From: Paenibacillus tuaregi
GTDB lineage: Bacteria > Bacillota > Bacilli > Paenibacillales > Paenibacillaceae
Direction of reading: 5' to 3'
DNA: 39,204 nucleotides
Assembly (NCBI RefSeq): GCF_900086655.1
Contig: NZ_LT575476.1
Coordinates: forward strand, 4,967,171-5,006,374
The notes under the pieces: generated by a model
What the model was told of the DNA's origin: nothing
Database searches by the model: none
Seen by the model: the letters and a program-made list of their open reading frames with translations, nothing else
Program-made: the position numbers and the translations under genes
Part shown: positions 31,846 through 39,118 of the stretch, one piece after another
Layout of the letters: each line of letters starts with the position of its first letter
Position numbering within the stretch: the stretch's first letter is position 1

Positions 31846-31872
31846 GGGATCGGCGGCCACCGGTCCCTTATT
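31846..31872 (+). terminator. Terminator of the full-length toxin mRNA
   Basis: GGGATCGG-CGGCCA-CCGGTCCC followed by TTATTT on the plus strand, after the right arm. It would give an mRNA of about 250 nt. Confidence 0.55.
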
Positions 31873-31902
31873 TCGTTCTATTTGACACTTGTTATTATAC
31901 CC

Positions 31903-31931
31903 ATAATACTACATGACACTAGTATTGACAA
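31903..31931 (-). promoter_or_regulatory. Promoter of the antisense RNA
   Basis: TTGTCA, 17-base spacer, TATTAT on the minus strand, in the gap just after the NADH oxidase stop codon. Confidence 0.6.
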
Positions 31932-31948
31932 TTCAGATACAGTGCTGA

Positions 31949-33310
31949 TTACACATGTGCAGGCTGTCTCGACGGTACAGGCGGCAGCGCTTGAAGACCT
32001 GCGGTGTTTAGGAAATTCCACGGCTTGTTGTAATGAGGCTGGAAGAAGAAATCGATAAACGCCAGCTCCTCCATCTTCATATGATTCTGAATGCAGACCG
32101 AAATGGTATTGATCGACTGGGTCAAATCCGCTTTAGACATGAGCTGGGCACCCAGTATGCGGCGGGTCTCCTTCTCATAAACCACCTTCAGCTTCACCGG
32201 CTCGTGGGTTGGCATAAACTCAGGGCGATAGTTCTCATTGATTACCACGGCCTCTACATCAAGTCCAGCTTCCTTGGCGGCAATTTCAGTCAACCCGGTT
32301 CCAGCGATGTTATCCTCATAGATTTTGATGCCTGAGGTTCCTTGGGTTCCCATATATTTAACGGTTGGCTCAACCAGGTTGCGGGCAACGAGGGTACCCA
32401 TGCGTACGGCATTGGTTGCCAGAGGAATGTAGGCATGCTGTCCTGTCGGATTGTAGAATACCGCACAGCTGTCGCCGGCCGCGTAGACATTGTCCTTGCT
32501 GGTCCGCATGTACTCATCCACAATGATCGCACCGTTCTCCAGCATATCCACTTGATCTTTAAGCAGATCAGTATTCGGACGGAAGCCGATGCATAGGATA
32601 ACCAAATCAGCGTCATACTCACCCTTGGTCGTAACAACCCGGCTTACATTGCCATTTTCCCCTTCGAACCGGGTTACCTTCTCACTCAAAGCCAACCGGA
32701 TACCGTGATCCTGAAGATTCTTCTCAGTAGCATCCGTGAACTCAGGATCAAGGTACTTGCTGAGGATGCGGTCTTCCGCATCGATCAGTGTAACCTGCTT
32801 CCCGTTCAGCTGGAACGCTTCAACAAGCTCCACCCCGATATACCCTGCTCCGACAACTACAATATTACGGGCTTTCTCAGCTTTCTCAATGATTGCGTTG
32901 GAATGGTTCCAGTTCTTCGAGAGAACAATGTTGTTCAGCTCCCCGCCCTCAAACTTAGGAACGATCGGCCATGAACCTGTAGTCATAATAAGCTTATCAT
33001 ATGTGTCTTCAAATTCCTCTCCGGTGCGGAGATTGCGTGCTACAAGCTTACCATTCTCTGTATCCACACTCACTACTTCATGCAGCATCTTGGTATGGAC
33101 CCCAAGTTCAGCAAGCTGTTGTGGCGACGAGTAAAACAGGCCTTGAGGATCTTTAACCATGCCTCCAACATATAAGGCAATGCCGCAAGACAAGAACGAA
33201 ATATTATCATTGCGCTCGTACACCGTAATTTCAGCCTCTGGGTACAACTTGGCAGTGTTAACAATAGCAGCGGTTCCTGCATGGGTACATCCAATAACTA
33301 CAACTTTCAT
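31949..33310 (-). CDS. nox: NADH oxidase (CoA-disulfide reductase / Nox family)
   Basis: FAD enzyme of 453 residues. The first Rossmann motif is VVVIGCTHAG, with His10. Cys42 in NISFLSCGIALYVGG is the redox-active cysteine that forms the sulfenic acid in water-forming NADH oxidases. NAD binds at IVVVGAGYIGVELVEAF, and FAD also at NVYAAGDSCAVF. The C-terminal dimerisation domain contains the conserved FFFQPHYNKPWNFLN. The start is ATG at 33310, with GAGGAGGAA seven bases upstream; an ATG six codons earlier lies inside that site. Upstream are four Fnr-type boxes. It regenerates NAD+ when oxygen is limiting; a CoA-disulfide reductase role is the main alternative. Confidence 0.9.
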   Translation of the reverse strand: MKVVVIGCTHAGTAAIVNTAKLYPEAEITVYERNDNISFLSCGIALYVGGMVKDPQGLFYSSPQQLAELGVHTKMLHEVVSVDTENGKLVARNLRTGEEFEDTYDKLIMTTGSWPIVPKFEGGELNNIVLSKNWNHSNAIIEKAEKARNIVVVGAGYIGVELVEAFQLNGKQVTLIDAEDRILSKYLDPEFTDATEKNLQDHGIRLALSEKVTRFEGENGNVSRVVTTKGEYDADLVILCIGFRPNTDLLKDQVDMLENGAIIVDEYMRTSKDNVYAAGDSCAVFYNPTGQHAYIPLATNAVRMGTLVARNLVEPTVKYMGTQGTSGIKIYEDNIAGTGLTEIAAKEAGLDVEAVVINENYRPEFMPTHEPVKLKVVYEKETRRILGAQLMSKADLTQSINTISVCIQNHMKMEELAFIDFFFQPHYNKPWNFLNTAGLQALPPVPSRQPAHV

Positions 33311-33341
33311 GATTTCTTCCTCCTCCATTTGTCTCCATTTA

Positions 33342-33483
33342 TTTATAATCTAGAAAGCCAATTCTCCAACCTTGTGAAAACAATCACTTTTGATTCAATA
33401 CTGTTTGTGAATTAAATCACCTTATGACGCTATTATAGTGTGATTTTTTTCACATTACAATAGGTTGTGTGCATTTTCTCACA
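33342..33483 (-). promoter_or_regulatory. NADH oxidase promoter region with four Fnr-type boxes
   Basis: Boxes: TGTGA-AAACAA-TCACT (33373-33388), TGTGA-ATTAAA-TCACC (33406-33421), the perfect TGTGA-TTTTTT-TCACA (33439-33454) and TGTGC-ATTTTC-TCACA (33468-33483), spaced about 30 bases apart (three helical turns). A TATAAA/GATTAT -10 near 33342-33350 puts the first box near -42. A second TATAAT (33437-33432, minus strand) next to the perfect box suggests another start. Confidence 0.65.
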
Positions 33484-33846
33484 ATGTTCACAATTATGAT
33501 GCATTGGCTTTTTTAAAAAAATCTTCACTTTGCAGCTATAAACCCTGTTCTCGCAGGTACTTGCAGTCCTCTTATGTGCAGTTCTCCGACTCGCCCGGTT
33601 GTAAAAAAAGTCACTGCAGCACCTGAAACACCCCTGATCATACCGGGCTTCTATATAGGCACTTCTAGTACGGAATAAAACCAGCTCGATGCGATGTACT
33701 TGTATCATCCCCGGCCCGCCGCTGCTCTATGCCTGGCTGAATTTCTTTTAAAAGGAGGATTATACGGGTAATGGATTGCATACACCATACAGGGAGATAC
33801 TGATATCAATCTGGGCGCGTGAATCTCATTAATAGGAGGACGGGGC
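33484..33846. other. Intergenic gap between the Fnr boxes and the SDR-type gene
   Basis: No clear gene. It has an AT-rich stretch (about 33509-33530), a strong AAAAGGAGG at 33750-33758 that only precedes a 10-codon ORF, and the ribosome binding site of the next gene. Confidence 0.4.
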
Positions 33847-34497
33847 ATGAAGAACAGCACTATTTTTGTTGCCGGAGCGCACGGGGGAACCGGGCGGCGG
33901 ATCGTGCGTGAGCTTGTACAGGCTGGATACAAGGTGCATGGACTGGTGAGGAGTGAGGAACAGGCAGCTGCGATTGAGGAATTGGGAGCCGTTCCTTTTA
34001 TCGGGGATTTGAACGGGGTGTTCTCGGAGGGCATGAAAGGCGTGGATGCCGTAATATGTGCGGTCGGAGCAGGTGCATCAGGCAATCCTGAAGAGGTTGA
34101 TCATCTAGGCACGGTCCGGCTAATTGAGCAATCCATGTTGGATGGAATTGAACGGTTCATTCTGATCAGCTCTCTTGGGACGCTCGCTCCCCACAAAATG
34201 CCAAGTCTGCTGAAGCCTTACCTTATGGCTAAACGACGGGCGGAGCGGGTGCTGGAGGAAAGCAAGCTGAACCATACGATTATCCGGCCAGGCGGCCTTA
34301 CTAATGATCCGCCTACAGGGCGGGTGACCGCAGCCGTCGGGTTTTCCGGATCAGGCCGAATCTCCCGTGATGATGTCGCTAAAGCGGCTGTGCTTGCTCT
34401 GGCACTCCCCCAGACAGAGCGGTGTGAATTCGAGCTTGTAGAGGGCGAGACCCCTCTGGAGGAGGCGCTTCAGTCTCTCCGCACAGCTGCTAAATAA
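33847..34497 (+). CDS. NAD(P)-binding oxidoreductase of the atypical SDR / NmrA-like family (YwnB/YhfK-like)
   Basis: Rossmann-fold protein of 216 residues. The dinucleotide-binding motif is FVAGAHGGTGRRIVRELVQAG, an atypical-SDR GxxGGTG form. Later segments are VDAVICAVGAG, FILISSLGT and KRRAERVLEESKLNHTIIRPGGLTN. A YxxxK-type site survives as YLMAKRRAE. ATG at 33847 has TAGGAGGA seven bases upstream. It stands alone with its own terminator and faces away from nox. It may reduce flavin or sense NADPH; the substrate is unknown. Confidence 0.9.
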   Translation: MKNSTIFVAGAHGGTGRRIVRELVQAGYKVHGLVRSEEQAAAIEELGAVPFIGDLNGVFSEGMKGVDAVICAVGAGASGNPEEVDHLGTVRLIEQSMLDGIERFILISSLGTLAPHKMPSLLKPYLMAKRRAERVLEESKLNHTIIRPGGLTNDPPTGRVTAAVGFSGSGRISRDDVAKAAVLALALPQTERCEFELVEGETPLEEALQSLRTAAK

Positions 34498-34502
34498 CAA
34501 AA

Positions 34503-34538
34503 ACAAGCCGATCTTCCCTGGGAAGACGGCTTGTTTTG
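34503..34538 (+). terminator. Intrinsic terminator of the SDR-type gene
   Basis: ACAAGCCGATCTTCC / GGAAGACGGCTTGT stem followed by TTTTG, directly after the stop. Confidence 0.88.
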
Positions 34539-34605
34539 TACATAAAGCCTTATCGCAATATTCTAGAACAACTATGGATTACTAGAAATTCGGCCGTGTA
34601 AGCTA

Positions 34606-34700
34606 GTCTTTAAGGCCGCTGTTCCCCCGGACTATCCCAATCTATAAGATTGAAGTCCGGTCACAAAGGCGAACAGAACACCTCGCCTCTCCAGAATTAT
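34606..34700. repeat. Dispersed structured repeat (copy D)
   Basis: Shares GTCTTTAAGGCCGCTGTT and ACAAAGGCG and CGCCTCTCCAGAAT with copy A, but its central hairpin has a wholly different stem: CCGGACT (34627-34633) with AGTCCGG (34654-34660), plus inner AATCT/AGATT. The gap 34540-34855 holds nothing else I can name. Confidence 0.65.
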
Positions 34701-34855
34701 TTCAGCTTTTGACTATTGGTAATTCTCAAGTTCAACTTATGGAGTGGAATAGATAGCTGCTGCTGCTCGGCTTAGGATTGAATCCAATGATCCCGAAACC
34801 ACAAATGCCTGCTTCAACGCATCCCACCGATCGGCCTGCATGCACAGGGGGCCCA

Positions 34856-35266
34856 TTAATGGCCCCTGTGCTTGTCTTTAGCCTTTTGCCTGGCGATTTC
34901 ACGTTTCCGTTCTTTCAGCTCCTCACGCTCCGCCTTGCTGGCGATACGCCGGGTCCGCTTCCGTTCTTCCATCTGAAGCTTAATGGCCTGCTCAGCATAG
35001 GTACACACGCCATGAGACCTGCTCTCGCGAGCCGCCATTCTCTGCATCCGCTTGGGGTTCACTTTCCCCGGTATGGAGTCCTTGCCCTTCACTTCGGCTG
35101 TCATCGAGTCCATCAGCGCGGCAAGCTGCCCGGTTATAAACTCAAGCACTTCAGCATCGGCCGGCTCGGAGCCGAATATATACCTGGCTGCCTTTACCCT
35201 GCCTTTGTCTTCTTCCTGAATCACACCGACCCAATACGGACTTTCATAATACACAGTTAACTTCAT
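34856..35266 (-). CDS. yjdF: YjdF family protein (DUF2992)
   Basis: Small cytoplasmic protein of 136 residues of unknown biochemical role. The N-terminal family core MKLTVYYESPYWVGVIQEEDKG, ARYIFGSEPADAEVLEFI is clear; the C-terminal third is a very basic helix (KAEREELKERKREIARQKAKDK). ATG at 35266 has AGGGGG eight bases upstream; GTG two codons earlier is too close. In other Firmicutes yjdF follows the yjdF-motif riboswitch, which binds azaaromatic compounds, and the leader here fits that. A GC-rich palindrome (GCACAGGGGCC / GGCCCCTGTGC) spans the stop codon. Confidence 0.92.
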   Translation of the reverse strand: MKLTVYYESPYWVGVIQEEDKGRVKAARYIFGSEPADAEVLEFITGQLAALMDSMTAEVKGKDSIPGKVNPKRMQRMAARESRSHGVCTYAEQAIKLQMEERKRTRRIASKAEREELKERKREIARQKAKDKHRGH

Positions 35267-35309
35267 ACTCACTACCCCCTCTAAGATACGAAAGCGATGG
35301 ACATCCCGA

Positions 35310-35410
35310 GGGGGGGAAGGTTACTGATCCATTACGGACAGAATACGGATGACTCGATCTAATCCGCAGGACGCCCGGACTACCAACCGGGCTGTGTTTT
35401 TACGCTCTCA
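35310..35410 (-). promoter_or_regulatory. Probable yjdF-motif (azaaromatic) riboswitch
   Basis: The minus-strand leader starts with a purine-rich GAGAGCGTAAAAACACA, then the hairpin GCCCGG-TTGGTAG-TCCGGGC, then CGGAT/ATCCG, about 40-150 bases ahead of yjdF. The gene family, leader size and hairpin order fit the known riboswitch, but I could not check the consensus. Confidence 0.55.
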
Positions 35411-35416
35411 CCCCCC

Positions 35417-35445
35417 ATGATAAAACAAAGAGTCAACACGTGCAA
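35417..35445 (-). promoter_or_regulatory. Promoter of the yjdF leader
   Basis: TTGCAC, 17-base spacer, TATCAT on the minus strand, placed between the fhuF-like terminator and the leader. Confidence 0.6.
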
Positions 35446-35460
35446 TTGATAACGCAGCAC

Positions 35461-35500
35461 AAAAAAGACCGTTACAGCACGACAGGCGCTGTAACGATCT
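35461..35500 (-). terminator. Intrinsic terminator of the siderophore-iron genes
   Basis: AAGATCGTTACAGC / GCTGTAACGGTCTT followed by TTTTTTG on the minus strand, directly after the stop codon. Confidence 0.9.
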
Positions 35501-35501
35501 T

Positions 35502-36302
35502 CTATTTCGATGCGGAAGCAGCCAGGATGGCGGCTGCCTTCTCCTCCCGCTGCTGCCGGGTTAGCTTTGGGCAGGAATAACAATAACCACTGCCCGAATC
35601 TGTCCGGTACGCCAGACAGCAGGTCGGCTTCATCGTCATCTGCCCGCCAGGATGGTAAGGGTCATCGATCATTTTCTTCTTTATCCGGTAAGGGTTAAGG
35701 CTAAGTCCAAACACAGAGGGCTGAAGCTCCCCTGTCAAACGTTCATATTCTTCCTGGAGCCGAACGCGATCCGGCTCCTGTTCCAATCTGCCACTGATCA
35801 GGTTGACATAGTAAGACACTCCCAATGGCAGCTGTCCCCAAATTTGGGCTGCGGGCAGGCCCGAGACACGCGCAAGCACCTTGGCAAGCGGCCTTAGAGT
35901 CTCGCTGTAAAACCGGGCGATCATATCCTCTCTAAAGCGCTCATGCGGCAGCGGGTCAGGCCAAGGCTGCTCAGCAGGCTCGCTCAGCTTAAACATGATG
36001 GCCGGATACCCATTCTTCCGGCACAGCAGCAACTCCATATTGGACAAGGAGAAGTCCAGCCAGGTATCCGACAGTGTGACGATATACTGCTGCAAGGCAC
36101 ACAGCGCTCGCCACGAGGAGATGAAGTAGGTGGTGGCCACCTGAAGATCATGCCCGGTGATCTCCTTCTGAAATTCCCGCAGGAAAGATACAGCCATGTC
36201 GTCCTCTAGAAAAGCGGAGGCGGATACACGCGTGATAACACCGTCCGGCTCCCCGCCCACAATATGAACATACTGCTCAAGCCAATCAGCATCAAGCTTC
36301 AC
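35502..36302 (-). CDS. FhuF-like ferric siderophore reductase
   Basis: Cytoplasmic [2Fe-2S] protein of about 266 residues that releases iron from ferric siderophores. The C-terminal cluster motif is CCLAYRTDSGSGYCYSC, the CC-x10-C-x2-C pattern of FhuF. The long N-terminal part is the variable FhuF/IucA-type domain. GTG at 36302 is chosen as start because GGATGGAG lies just upstream; a TTG eight codons earlier has no site. It follows the ATPase gene by a few tens of bases on the same strand and therefore shares its Fur-controlled promoter. Confidence 0.88.
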   Translation of the reverse strand: MKLDADWLEQYVHIVGGEPDGVITRVSASAFLEDDMAVSFLREFQKEITGHDLQVATTYFISSWRALCALQQYIVTLSDTWLDFSLSNMELLLCRKNGYPAIMFKLSEPAEQPWPDPLPHERFREDMIARFYSETLRPLAKVLARVSGLPAAQIWGQLPLGVSYYVNLISGRLEQEPDRVRLQEEYERLTGELQPSVFGLSLNPYRIKKKMIDDPYHPGGQMTMKPTCCLAYRTDSGSGYCYSCPKLTRQQREEKAAAILAASASK

Positions 36303-36338
36303 GTCACTCCATCCTCTCTTCAACAAGGAATACGGCTT

Positions 36339-37205
36339 CTATCTGGAAGATGCGGCAAGCATCATCTTCTCAGGCTGAGCCGCCACCTTCTGATTCATGC
36401 GGCGGTTATCCGCTGAAGAACGGGAAGCCAGATCATACGGAAGACAGAGCGGAACACCGCTGCGAGGATCGGTAACAATATCCGCTTCGATACCGAATAC
36501 CTCACGCAGCACATCCTGAGTAACCACTTCCTCCGGAGAGCCTGCCGCCACAGCACGACCCTGCTTAATGGCAATGACATGGTGGGCATAACGCGCTGCA
36601 TGGTTGAGATCATGGACCACCATGACAATCGTCCGGTTCGCTTCTGCATTCAAATGCTCAAGCAGATGCAGCACTTCCAGTTGATGAGCCATATCCAGGA
36701 AGGTCGTTGGCTCGTCGAGGAATAGGATATCAGTCTCCTGTGCCAGTGCCATAGCAATCCACGCCCGCTGACGTTGTCCGCCGGACAGCTGCTCAATCGC
36801 CCGGTCAGCAAATTGGCCCATACCTGTTGCTTCAATGGCCCATTCAATGACCCTCTTGTCCTCGTTTCTAAGGCTTCCGAACCCCTTCTGATAAGGAAAG
36901 CGGCCGTAAGAAACCAGCTCATAAACTGTCAGTCCATCAGGTGCAGTCGGGTTCTGTGGCAGAATGGCCAGCTGTTTGGCCACTTCACGGGTGGATTGTT
37001 TATGAATGGATTTACCATTCAGAATTACGCTGCCACCCTTGGGCTGCATGATCCGGGCCATCGTCTTAAGAATCGTTGATTTACCTGATCCGTTGGCTCC
37101 AACCAGAGCCGTGATCTGCCCATCAGGGATCGCAATGTTCAAATCCTCTACAATTAAGCGGTCCTCATAAGCGATATTTAGATGTGAGGTCTGAAGTGAT
37201 ACCAT
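36339..37205 (-). CDS. yusV: Iron-siderophore ABC transporter ATP-binding protein (YusV/FecE-like)
   Basis: ATPase of 288 residues for iron-siderophore import. Walker A is GANGSGKST, the Q-loop lies in ILPQNPTAPDGLTV, the signature is LSGGQRQRAW, Walker B is ILFLDEPTTFLD and the switch His lies in VVHDLNHA. ATG at 37205 has GGAG seven bases upstream. No permease or binding protein is adjacent; in B. subtilis YusV is likewise an orphan ATPase shared by several siderophore permeases. A C-terminal tail of about 30 residues after LPYDLASRS is unusual. The promoter contains two Fur boxes. Confidence 0.92.
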   Translation of the reverse strand: MVSLQTSHLNIAYEDRLIVEDLNIAIPDGQITALVGANGSGKSTILKTMARIMQPKGGSVILNGKSIHKQSTREVAKQLAILPQNPTAPDGLTVYELVSYGRFPYQKGFGSLRNEDKRVIEWAIEATGMGQFADRAIEQLSGGQRQRAWIAMALAQETDILFLDEPTTFLDMAHQLEVLHLLEHLNAEANRTIVMVVHDLNHAARYAHHVIAIKQGRAVAAGSPEEVVTQDVLREVFGIEADIVTDPRSGVPLCLPYDLASRSSADNRRMNQKVAAQPEKMMLAASSR

Positions 37206-37251
37206 AGTCAATCTCCCTCTCCAAGTTATGACTTATTCTATTAACATTCAT

Positions 37252-37306
37252 TGATAATCATTATCATTATATCCTTAAAGATACTGATAATCATTATCAG
37301 TGTCAA
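37252..37306 (-). promoter_or_regulatory. Fur-controlled promoter of the yusV-fhuF operon
   Basis: Two perfect copies of TGATAATCATTATCA (37252-37266 and 37285-37299). The second fills the 17-base spacer between TTGACA (37306-37301) and TATCTT (37283-37278) on the minus strand; a TATAAT lies between the boxes as a second -10. Confidence 0.9.
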
Positions 37307-37493
37307 TTGTTTTTTCATCTGATCTTCATTTTATGTGTATCCGTATAAGGGACAGTACTTGAAATATCGTTGGAGGTTTTGATAAACCGAGGCAATAACT
37401 GAGTATGTGAAATGCCCAGCTTGCATGTAATGATGGCGTTGAAGGAGATTAAGACATTGTAATTATGACCCGCAAAGGCCTCATCTCTGCCCA
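37307..37493. other. Intergenic stretch without a recognisable gene
   Basis: No gene, repeat or hairpin stands out between the Fur promoter and the DUF3243 terminator. Confidence 0.4.
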
Positions 37494-37530
37494 TAAAAAA
37501 ACGGCCCTTCCTTTACAGGAAAGACCGCCT
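37494..37530 (-). terminator. Intrinsic terminator of the DUF3243 gene
   Basis: CGGTCTTTCC-TGTAAA-GGAAGGGCCG followed by TTTTTTT on the minus strand. Confidence 0.88.
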
Positions 37531-37551
37531 TTATGCTTATCCAATTCAGTT

Positions 37552-37896
37552 TTAATCGGTGGCCTGCGCCAGACGAACAAGCATATGCGCCAGCTTGTGG
37601 CGCTGGTCTTGGTCGCCTACCTTCCACAACTCCTGAAGAAGCTTCTCTTCACGGTTGCGGGGCTCTTCATGCTCAGCCAGGTATCCGGCAATCTTCTCAG
37701 CTGTCTTCGCCATGGTCTCTTCACTCAAGCCAATGTTCTCCGCCATTTCAATCTTGTTCGAGAGATATTTCTTAAAAGATTGGAAGTTGCTTAAAATCTC
37801 ATCCCTTTGCTCTCCATCAATACGGTTCAACGCATCATCGACCTTATTCAGCTCAAGTTCGCCTTCCTTGTTAATTACATGATCTTGTTCAGACAT
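37552..37896 (-). CDS. DUF3243 family protein (YmfJ-like)
   Basis: Helical cytoplasmic protein of 114 residues, function unknown. The family core is recognisable from memory of B. subtilis YmfJ: FQSFKKYLSNKIEMAENIGLS, then IAGYLAEHEEPRNREEKLLQELW and MLVRLAQ. It carries an N-terminal acidic extension of about 30 residues. AAAGGAGG lies seven bases before the ATG. It is a single gene with its own terminator. Confidence 0.85.
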   Translation of the reverse strand: MSEQDHVINKEGELELNKVDDALNRIDGEQRDEILSNFQSFKKYLSNKIEMAENIGLSEETMAKTAEKIAGYLAEHEEPRNREEKLLQELWKVGDQDQRHKLAHMLVRLAQATD

Positions 37897-37987
37897 GATG
37901 GTGCCTCCTTTGGCTGATTGAATGATTGAAGTTCAAGTGTACATACCTCATAACCCCCGCACTTGATGGATGAATCATTTTCTTAAA

Positions 37988-38881
37988 CTAAGGTTTCCCC
38001 GTAACCTCCACCGCATTGTAATACTCCTCCAGCGTAATTCCCTTGCTGGTTATTTCGTCGGCAATCTCCTTGCCTACATAGCGAATATGCCAAGGCTCAT
38101 ATTTATACCCTGTAATGGACTCTTTGCCTTCAGGGTATCGGATGATAAAGCCGTACTCATGAGCATACTTCTTGAGCCAATCAGCTTCTAGGGTTCCTCC
38201 GAAGCAGGACTCCGCCGCACACTTGCCATCACTGCCCGCTACATCGATCGCAAGGCCGGTCTGGTGTTCGCTGTATCCGGGAACAGCACTGTAAGTTTTG
38301 GCTTTCTCCAGCCCGTCCTTCTTGACATAGCGGTTGAATAGAGCCGTTTGGGTCTTCTTGGACCGGTAAGCGGACACTCCCGCCAGGTAGATACCATCCT
38401 TTTTGGCCCCGTCAAACATCTTCTCAAGGGCCTCTGCAGCCTCTTTACGCATCTTCCGTTTGTCAATCTTCTCGCTGAAGGTAAACGGAACGTTAGGATA
38501 TACGAGATCCTTCGGTTCATAGCCGTCCGGCAGACCGAACTGCTTGTTCACCAGAACAGCCTCGCTCTCTGGATCAGCCGAGGCTTCTTGGGCGGTTTTG
38601 CCTTTCTCCCCAGTCTTGCCTGTGTCTCCTGACTGCTCCTTAGTTGTTCCCGATTCCTTGTCTGAAGATTCAGGGGTAGCCACTCCCGGCTCTGTAATCT
38701 GACCTTTGGTTGAGTCCTCCTGTCCGGCGGAAGTATTTCCACTTGTCTGAACAGCGTTATCTTTGGTTCCGCAAGCTGTGAACATAGACACCGCAATGAG
38801 CAGCACAGCGGACACCGCTGTAATTCTCGCCCAAGGGCGCTTGGCTGCCTGCAGCTGTAATGATTCCTTGTTATTCTTCAT
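37988..38881 (-). CDS. VanY-family D,D-carboxypeptidase lipoprotein
   Basis: Zinc-dependent D-alanyl-D-alanine carboxypeptidase (M15B) of 297 residues, anchored outside the cell. The signal peptide ends in a lipobox, LIAVSMFTACG, followed by a linker of about 70 residues rich in Ser, Thr, Gly, Glu and Lys. The catalytic domain has SAYRSKKTQ, the zinc motif SEHQTGLAIDV and EPWHIRYVG. The start is ATG at 38881 with GAGGAGGAG ten bases upstream; an ATG 11 codons earlier lies before that site. It trims peptidoglycan stem peptides. No VanS/VanR pair is near, so a vancomycin-resistance role is not supported. Confidence 0.93.
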   Translation of the reverse strand: MKNNKESLQLQAAKRPWARITAVSAVLLIAVSMFTACGTKDNAVQTSGNTSAGQEDSTKGQITEPGVATPESSDKESGTTKEQSGDTGKTGEKGKTAQEASADPESEAVLVNKQFGLPDGYEPKDLVYPNVPFTFSEKIDKRKMRKEAAEALEKMFDGAKKDGIYLAGVSAYRSKKTQTALFNRYVKKDGLEKAKTYSAVPGYSEHQTGLAIDVAGSDGKCAAESCFGGTLEADWLKKYAHEYGFIIRYPEGKESITGYKYEPWHIRYVGKEIADEITSKGITLEEYYNAVEVTGKP

Positions 38882-38954
38882 CAGTTCCTGGCTCCTCCTC
38901 GTGACCTGTCCCATGTCTGTATTTCATATAAATAATAGACTATGATAACGTTCA

Positions 38955-39086
38955 AAAAGTTACAGAAAGGCTCCGGCATTGTAACCGCCGGAGCTGCTGT
39001 AACCTGAATGGGGCGTGTTCTGGTGCTTCTAGACCCACGCCCCTTAAAGCTGTATTATAACCGGCCCGGAAGATACCCAGGGCCGG
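38955..39086 (-). terminator. Three hairpins between the helicase gene and the VanY-type gene
   Basis: CTCCGGC/GCCGGAG (38971-38993), followed on the minus strand by CCTTTCTGTAACTTTTT, is the best terminator. GGGGCGTG/CACGCCCC (39010-39043) and CCGGCCC/GGGCCGG (39061-39086) are stable stems without clean T-runs. Confidence 0.55.
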
Positions 39087-39118
39087 CTTTCAAGCGGCAG
39101 GCGGCTCTATGCTCCCGC

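Larger units (their letters stand above)
31744..31896 (-). ncRNA. Candidate antisense antitoxin RNA
   Basis: A minus-strand promoter TTGTCA-17-TATTAT (31931-31903) would start an RNA near 31896 and end at the hairpin at 31744-31795. The product, about 150 nt, is fully complementary to the 3' half of the toxin mRNA, including the end of the ORF, like the RatA and SR4 antitoxins of B. subtilis. Read-through from the NADH oxidase gene would also produce antisense RNA. Confidence 0.6.

Noticed and set aside
33433..33708. 91-codon minus-strand ORF upstream of nox
   Set aside because: It runs into the Fnr boxes, lacks a ribosome binding site and has no recognisable domain.
33771..33803. 10-codon ORF after a strong AAAAGGAGG
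   Set aside because: The spacing of 12 bases is long and the peptide has no features; could be a leader peptide but cannot be supported.
37988..38881. Vancomycin-resistance locus
   Set aside because: Only a VanY-type carboxypeptidase is present, with no ligase, dehydrogenase or two-component genes nearby.
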